From contig CALLLZ010000370.1 in assembly GCA_938008005.1 (NCBI GenBank), forward strand, positions 1 through 10,902: a stretch of DNA of 10,902 nt. Direction: 5' to 3'. Below the pieces are notes generated by a model. It did no database searches. It was not told the origin of the DNA and worked only from the letters and a program-made list of their open reading frames with translations. This document shows, in pieces, positions 9,901-10,902 of the stretch. The position numbers and the translations under genes are program-made. Each line of letters starts with the position of its first letter. The stretch's first letter is position 1. Origin of the DNA: an uncultured Marinicella sp. GTDB lineage: Bacteria > Pseudomonadota > Gammaproteobacteria > Xanthomonadales > Marinicellaceae.

Positions 9901-10331
9901 ATGGTGAAAGCTGCGTGGCTGAGGGGACCAGTACATGTACCACTCCTGTCTATAATGCTGCTTTAGATCGAATAGAACTAACAGCTATATTGGGTGAAGA
10001 TCAAGGTGCTCCCGCTGATTCTCTTCCAGAGGATTTAAACAATGAAATTGTTATCCGTTTTGACACTTTTGTTGTTGATAATGGGATGCTTAGTATTGCA
10101 AATCAAGCGCAAGCCAATTGGGATGAAGACAATGATGGCGATCCTATAAACGACGCTGATGATGGTCAGGGACCAATTCCAACCGATGATCCAGTTACGG
10201 CTCAAGGTGGCGACCCAACTGTATTAGGTCGAACGTATTCAGTGCCTACTTTACAATGGTGGTCATTGATGTTATTGATGTTGGCTACTCTATGTGTTGT
10301 TAAACCTTATATAGTCCCCAAAAAAATGTAA
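891..10331 (+). CDS. Giant secreted multi-module DUF11 / isopeptide-D2-like surface protein with IPTL-CTERM-like tail
   Basis: This 3146-residue protein (roughly 320 kDa) is predicted to be exported and held at the cell envelope. In order it has: a Sec signal peptide (1-18), a head domain (about 19-174), 19 Ig-like modules each opening with a strand of the type DLTIxK and continuing GxxVTYTIxxxNxGxxxAxxVxxTDxLP, a divergent C-terminal unit (about 2953-3080), an Asp-rich stretch (near 3080-3105) and a VPTL tail (3118-3146). These modules match the DUF11 / B_ant_repeat conserved repeat and the related fimbrial isopeptide D2 type as I know them. The composition is strongly acidic, rich in T, D, G, V and A, with only 24 lysines, 20 of them at module starts. 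There is no catalytic motif. The likely role is an adhesin or surface stalk; the ligand is unknown. The gene is monocistronic by layout, with its own ribosome site and terminator. The reading frame is intact throughout. Confidence 0.93.
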   Translation: MSARVFLLFLLVSFQAFSQTPSVGPIGDEEDFAGSQVCVDAPLLNAGPPGFGPYLQLIVPIGVTFDSASIFMTGATVTNVGAFPAPPGNQLQDSIIDAPVTGPEGFQLILVQPPIGSLVAGAPPLNLELCFTIDADADVGVPLDISVTPIYELGDSATGENGPITGSPDTFSLTPILVIFDKTNTAPEQERPPGPSWPVTYTLNTDVADGATLDNVVIADTLPADFVLDVASIMIAGGVNCAAGPGPNISVTCDSVTGTANADDLVVTYRGYFDDVLDEASCDARPEMNSATLDADFDSNPIPQESDFNIIELSNLLIQKSVDTSDTPPDPDLVNPGETITYTLDLQLTDFGTSDSLILTDILPDGISFGAHTSLTIGGAAVAIVPTVTPGVPAAGQTTVVYDLTAVAGNIAPGSAIQLVYTATVNTVFDAGNAVLANDSLTNNVTTAFTLDAGASGCSNPSSSTVLVSPVVPTKTVVSTGPYSPGDAVIYRLSMVIPSGDTRSVVFTDFFPLPVFDVNDIDLTFGVDIVHSPSVDTLGLTPDSITIDGTTNSLIIEWPDVTTGMVQTISVDVSVSITTDPFADNLNLSNLLQVDSLNSPGATATGVVPALIEISAPDLTITKGVVSADQGTIDPPAATLPVDGNVEDVDAGDDVTFQLTIENLGGAQAFDVFVSDPVIAGLTGCTVDSVEDGAGATLITTAAPALDPGFIITTPLAANDDAPMGGGAPYADDTAIVTYTCVVDNDVEPNSVIENTASVTWASAVGGVAFPAEEDTAEVITDEPGVVKNRTDTAPDPDGNDATVTIGETIEYTVVITIPEGESLNTELVDTLDSGLVFQSFDSIIASPGLSTDHAGGFPGVLTDATGIGGPTASFPFDNITNSNTANGTAETITSVYIVLVEDVVSNENGDNLGNFAGFAFDGGNATDEAPNTLITEPVVTIDKSVSPITADAGDTVTYTVELSNSGTSDAFNVEMTDLLADPNLTLVTTPTGTVTTTQGTVTTGNTAGDTTVVVDVGTIPFSPATTVTVTFQVLVGNGVSSGQMIPNTASATYESLPSGGRVYDPVEAMENLEIGAAEITKVVLPATSSEQTGGTSGQGNAGLVDLTIGEEVTFRIQATLAEGVSPSVIITDTLPGGATGLMEVVSSTVVSIGGQLSPTNTLTTGTTGPANVEVFDFGSVTNFPDGVVNDDDRIIVEVTAIVVDDGVNSGLEVLTNNVMIQYAAGLNESGSADIEVVEPRLGIDKSSPTTTADAGDTITYTIVITNDATTNSSANAFDVAFTDVIPAGLTFAGNLSLDAGLAPDATTLVESGGTVSAFWTQFDFGQSATISFDVTVDGTVAPEELITNTANVAWGSLPGADPEEREDSSDESHDVTITAPGLTKIVFDTSEPGTMTGVNGPEDDIAVGELVTYRFTITFPEGTSPGAVAFDQLPTVTTILEAQVTGTEIISVGANLTVPGGGVGTAGVLSNTDADAYNDLVTWNLGDVVNMADGLSNADDQIVFQVNAVLVDEPVNQNGLNDIVNTASFTSGGNTTIGTALIDVVGPDVEVTKETVPMSITADAGDVITYRITVDHTGTSTSDAFNFTVTDALPDPGTSWINDSTVAGTCTGVTTDSSGDPSIEFTFDVLTLATDSCTIEYQVMVDVGVNPNETYQNTVTATWTSTSAIGPETRTGTDMDDSTFVTPDPAIIKTAESANTSLADTGDNVGDMLVPDMAIGELIDFNITVIFPEGTTTNALVVDQLPLIGSGGVMEMVNATVATIGGNITTTLPGTAVIANTDADAFDDQATLDFGTVTNTPDGVDNADDHIIITVTARVVDVPENADLDLLTNTATFTYGAGEILDDTADIEVVVPELGLTKAMGPMADGVVPITLTFSNTGNAPAYDILIEDILDTGIWDVSTITGVTIPTGFVFADAAGPGATEHTVSISSDPAGSTPATSIEPAEVIVFTFSVALRDDVVLPTTIPNTATVTEASTIPGDDPAELDLPEVDADATLEIPVLDSTKSATLVDDLNMSGGASPGEVLEYTIVLTNSGDGPANNVTITDTPDMNGTIVLGSVSTTLGTITSGNTGETVVSVDVPTLAAGTSVTIIYRVTINDPLPAGIDELVNQGLIESDELPDSVTDDPDTGDEDDETIVPIDGAPDLTIAKDDGGITASAGVSVVYTLTYANVGTQDATGVEITETVPANTTFDPANSTAGWACLPDNTAGSVCTLAIGNVAAGDPAVDVDFAVMIDLPLADGVTEINNAVSIADDGSNGPDPTPGDNDDTDDTPISDTPDFQITKDDGGVTAVPGGDVVFMINYSNTGGQNATGVVITETVPANTVFNPGLSTAGWACVPDNNPGSTCTLAIGALAGNGASGTADFAVTIDNPLASGVTSIMNTVSIADDGGNGADPTPGNNTNDDDTPINAAPDFVISKSDGGVSSGPGQTVVYTINYDNVGNQNATGVVITETVPANTTFDAGMSAAGWACVPDGNAGSVCTFAVGALNVGGGSAVDFAIIIDDPLPTNVKSIVNTVSITDDGTNGMDPNPGDNTGGDNTPVGAVPDLTITKDDGGITATAGSTIPYAINYANIGNQQSTGIMITETVPLYTEFNAGASSAGWVCIPDNTAGSTCTLAVGSLNGGGDSGTATFAVDVLATLPATVVSITNSISIGDDGDNGADADPNNNNDDDDTPVDAAPDMSVTKVDQSDFVNAGGTVTYEISYANVGTQDATGVVITETVPANTTFAFGSSSPGWNCLPDATAGSTCTFNVGPVAAGAPAVVIGFAVVLDNPLPAGFDTVINNVSINDDGTNGPDPDPNNDTDDETTNVGAFPDLSIAKTDGDVTSGPGQTIVYTLDYANEGDQNSTGVVITETVPANTTFNPGVSTAGWVCTPDNSAGSICDYTVGALDAGDSGRITFAIDVDDPLALGVNLVVNNVSIEDDGTNGPDSDPNNNDDTDDTSLQLEPPVGLKIGEFDADNPRLIHWTIWWFNPNNDRDLPVFVFDDIPEGTIFYNGESCVAEGTSTCTTPVYNAALDRIELTAILGEDQGAPADSLPEDLNNEIVIRFDTFVVDNGMLSIANQAQANWDEDNDGDPINDADDGQGPIPTDDPVTAQGGDPTVLGRTYSVPTLQWWSLMLLMLATLCVVKPYIVPKKM
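945..1412 (+). other. N-terminal head domain of the giant protein
   Basis: Residues 19-174 do not show the DLTIxK...TDxLP repeat signature, although they look beta-rich (LQLIVPIGVTF, LNLELCFTIDADADVG). Two cysteines (VCVDAP near residue 38 and LCFTID near 132) could form a disulfide. The segment has no lysine or arginine at all. It would be the tip-proximal part of the surface structure if the protein is anchored at its C-terminus, so it is a candidate binding domain. I do not recognise a specific family. Confidence 0.55.
1413..2297 (+). repeat. Modules 1-2 (N-terminal DUF11-like singletons)
   Basis: Module 1 starts near residue 175 with K182 (VIFDKTNT), acidic D in IADTLP and Asn in MNSATL; it also has a cysteine pair in NCAAGPGPNISVTC. 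Module 2 starts near residue 315 with K320 (LIQKSV), D in LTDILP and Asn in LTNNVTT. They are more divergent from each other than later modules are, and do not clearly belong to the A or B type described below. Confidence 0.7.
2298..6896 (+). repeat. Five A/B module pairs (modules 3-12), a super-repeat of about 300 residues
   Basis: Residues 470-2002. Pairs span 470-783, 784-1076, 1077-1380, 1381-1689 and 1690-2002 (314, 293, 304, 309 and 313 residues). A modules (3, 5, 7, 9, 11) share IGExVxF with a following PEGTSP-like segment and DQLP or DTLP. Modules 7, 9 and 11 also share the later PDGVxNxDDxI element. B modules (4, 6, 8, 10, 12) typically share TADAGDxxTY, an AFxxxxTD segment and a late NTAxxxW or NTAxxxY. 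Module starts carry lysines 475, 623, 788, 944, 1082, 1246, 1385, 1554, 1694 and 1863. Modules 9 and 11 are the closest A pair (both contain NTDADA). Module 12 is the most diverged B module. Confidence 0.8.
6897..7328 (+). repeat. Module 13 (transitional module)
   Basis: Residues 2003-2146 carry K2009 (LDSTKSAT), Asp in ITDTPD and Asn in LVNQGL. The core reads GEVLEYTIVLTNSGDGPANN, a canonical DUF11 strand pair. It ends in an acidic linker (DDPDTGDEDDETI) that resembles the linkers of the following C modules, so it sits between the two architectures. Confidence 0.7.
7329..9749 (+). repeat. Six tandem C modules of 134-135 residues (modules 14-19)
   Basis: The Pro of the opening PD pair falls at residues 2148, 2283, 2418, 2552, 2687 and 2822, a period of 135, 135, 134, 135 and 135 residues (about 405 bases). 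All six share PDxxIxK, a Y-A/S/D-N strand, ITETVP, GW-x-C-x9-C, an Asn five residues before the end of N-x-x-S-I, and a DDGxNGxDxxP acidic linker. The bases differ widely at third codon positions, so the array is not a recent DNA-level amplification. The sixth module runs directly into the divergent C-terminal unit, in phase (next PP at 2956-2957). Confidence 0.92.
9750..10241 (+). other. Divergent C-terminal unit and Asp-rich segment of the giant protein
   Basis: Residues 2954-3117 begin EPPVGLKIGEFD in phase with the C array and keep a Lys (2961), an Asp in FDDIPEG, a cysteine pair (SCVAEGTSTC) and an Asn in IANQAQANW, so this is probably a degenerate last module. It contains an unusual aromatic run (IHWTIWWFNPNN). 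It is followed by DEDNDGDPINDADDGQG, whose DxDxDG spacing resembles calcium-binding thrombospondin type 3 or dockerin loops. This part would lie next to the membrane anchor. Confidence 0.6.
10242..10328 (+). other. IPTL-CTERM-like C-terminal sorting signal
   Basis: Residues 3118-3146 begin VPTLQWW, followed by a hydrophobic segment (SLMLLMLATLCVV) and a short basic end (KPYIVPKKM). This matches the layout of the IPTL-CTERM domain: an IPTLSxWG-like motif, one membrane helix and a basic cluster at the extreme C-terminus. Val replaces Ile and Trp-Trp replaces the usual Trp-Gly. By analogy with PEP-CTERM and LPXTG signals it is thought to direct envelope sorting. No processing enzyme is encoded in the window. 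Confidence 0.8.
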
Positions 10332-10354
10332 GAAGGTTAGACTTTGATCAGAAC

Positions 10355-10384
10355 AAGGCAAGGCTTAAAAACTTTGCCTTTTTT
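10355..10384 (+). terminator. Intrinsic terminator after the giant gene
   Basis: AAGGCAAGG (10355-10363) pairs with CTTTGCCTT (10372-10380) in a 9-base stem with one G-U pair, an 8-base loop and a run of six T ending at 10384. It starts 24 bases after the stop codon. It should separate the giant gene from the peroxidase gene downstream. Confidence 0.88.
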
Positions 10385-10507
10385 ATTGGTTATAGAATAT
10401 AGTCTGAAACATTGACTTTTGTTGTAAGTCTTAAAGTTGTGAAAGCTTGTGAACAAGTAACAAACGCATTAAAACAGTACCAACTACTTTCAATTTAATG
10501 TCTGTGA

Positions 10508-10520
10508 CTACATAATGTAG
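10508..10520. promoter_or_regulatory. Palindrome CTACAT-A-ATGTAG upstream of the peroxidase gene
   Basis: Perfect 6-base arms around a central A. The palindrome contains CATAAT (10511-10516), a one-mismatch -10 hexamer, placed about 30 bases before the start codon; a matching -35 is poor (TTTCAA at 10488, 17-base spacer). A repressor or redox regulator binding here would cover the -10. The promoter call is tentative. Confidence 0.35.
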
Positions 10521-10544
10521 AAAGATAAATATTTTGAGATAATT

Positions 10545-10902
10545 ATGACAAAATTCTATGACTTTAAAGCAGCCACATTGAATGGCAAAGATCAAGAACT
10601 TTCGGACTACAAAGGTAAAGTGGTTTTGGTGGTTAACACAGCCAGCAAATGTGGACTAACGCCTCAGTATGAAGGTTTACAAGAGTTGTATGTGGAGTTA
10701 AAGGAGCAGGGTTTAGAAATTTTGGGTTTTCCCTGTAATCAATTTGGTAAACAAGAACCTGGTGATGCTGCGCAGATCGGTGAATTCTGTGAAATTAACT
10801 ACGGTGTATCCTTTCCAATGTTTGGAAAAATTGATGTTAATGGCCAAGACGCCCATCCAGTATTTGAATACTTGAAAAATGAGTTGCCCGGTACATTGGG
10901 TA
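10545..10902 (+). CDS. Glutathione peroxidase family thiol peroxidase (3' end outside window)
   Basis: The frame reads MTKFYDFKAATLNGKDQELS and stays open for 119 codons to the window edge. NTASKCGLTPQYEGL (31-45) holds the peroxidatic Cys36, GFPCNQFGKQEPG (61-73) is the second family signature with the catalytic Gln70, and FCEINYGVSFPMF (81-93) supplies Cys82. That is the usual place of the resolving cysteine in monomeric, thioredoxin-dependent members such as the BtuE type. The Trp-Asn-Phe motif expected near residue 125 lies beyond the edge. It reduces hydroperoxides, probably in the cytoplasm (no signal peptide). It is a Cys and not a selenocysteine enzyme, since codon 36 is TGT. TGAGA at 10535-10539 is the ribosome site, 5 bases before ATG, and an in-frame TAG at 10518-10520 leaves no earlier ATG. 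A terminator upstream indicates an independent transcript. Confidence 0.95.
   Translation, partial: MTKFYDFKAATLNGKDQELSDYKGKVVLVVNTASKCGLTPQYEGLQELYVELKEQGLEILGFPCNQFGKQEPGDAAQIGEFCEINYGVSFPMFGKIDVNGQDAHPVFEYLKNELPGTLG

Noticed and set aside
891..10331. Autotransporter or two-partner secretion passenger
   Set aside because: There is no C-terminal beta-barrel, no extended signal peptide and no haemagglutinin-type TPS domain. The ending is a VPTL, helix and basic-residue tail.

Overview
The window suggests an AT-leaning Gram-negative bacterium, most likely a free-living (perhaps marine) gammaproteobacterium. The evidence is the enzyme set (an AhpD-like peroxidase-type protein and a BtuE-type glutathione peroxidase), a Sec signal peptide ending AFS-Q, and above all an IPTL-CTERM-like C-terminal sorting tail, which is a proteobacterial feature. 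A Marinicella-like organism would fit, but that placement is a guess from general knowledge and not something the sequence proves.

Layout: (1) 1-419, minus strand: the N-terminal 139 codons of an AhpD-like / carboxymuconolactone decarboxylase family protein that runs off the left edge. (2) 420-890: a divergent, AT-rich intergenic region with several short dyads and no recognisable RNA gene. (3) 891-10331, plus strand: one gene of 3146 codons filling about 87% of the window. It encodes a giant secreted, very acidic surface protein with a signal peptide, a head domain without lysine or arginine, 19 Ig-like DUF11 / isopeptide-D2-type modules, a related C-terminal unit, an Asp-rich segment and a VPTL...TM...basic tail. 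(4) 10355-10384: a clear intrinsic terminator. (5) 10545-10902, plus strand: the first 119 codons of a thiol peroxidase of the glutathione peroxidase family, cut by the right edge.

The giant protein holds the main interest. Its modules are of three kinds: two N-terminal singletons (modules 1-2); five A/B pairs (modules 3-12, each pair about 293-314 residues) followed by a transitional module 13; and six near-uniform C modules (14-19) of 134-135 residues with a conserved W-x-C-x9-C element and Asp/Asn-rich linkers. Read by eye, the protein has only 24 lysines: 20 sit at the same spot at the start of each module, one is extra, and three lie in the basic tail. Each lysine is accompanied by an acidic residue in a T-D/E-x-x-P-type motif and an asparagine near the module end, which is the pattern expected for intramolecular Lys-Asn isopeptide bonds. 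I infer a long, covalently stiffened, probably calcium-dependent surface stalk or adhesin anchored at the envelope through its C-terminal tail.

The two flanking genes are ordinary thiol-redox enzymes with their own transcription directions or units. Nothing indicates that they act together with the giant protein. I see no mobile element, CRISPR array, tRNA or rRNA.
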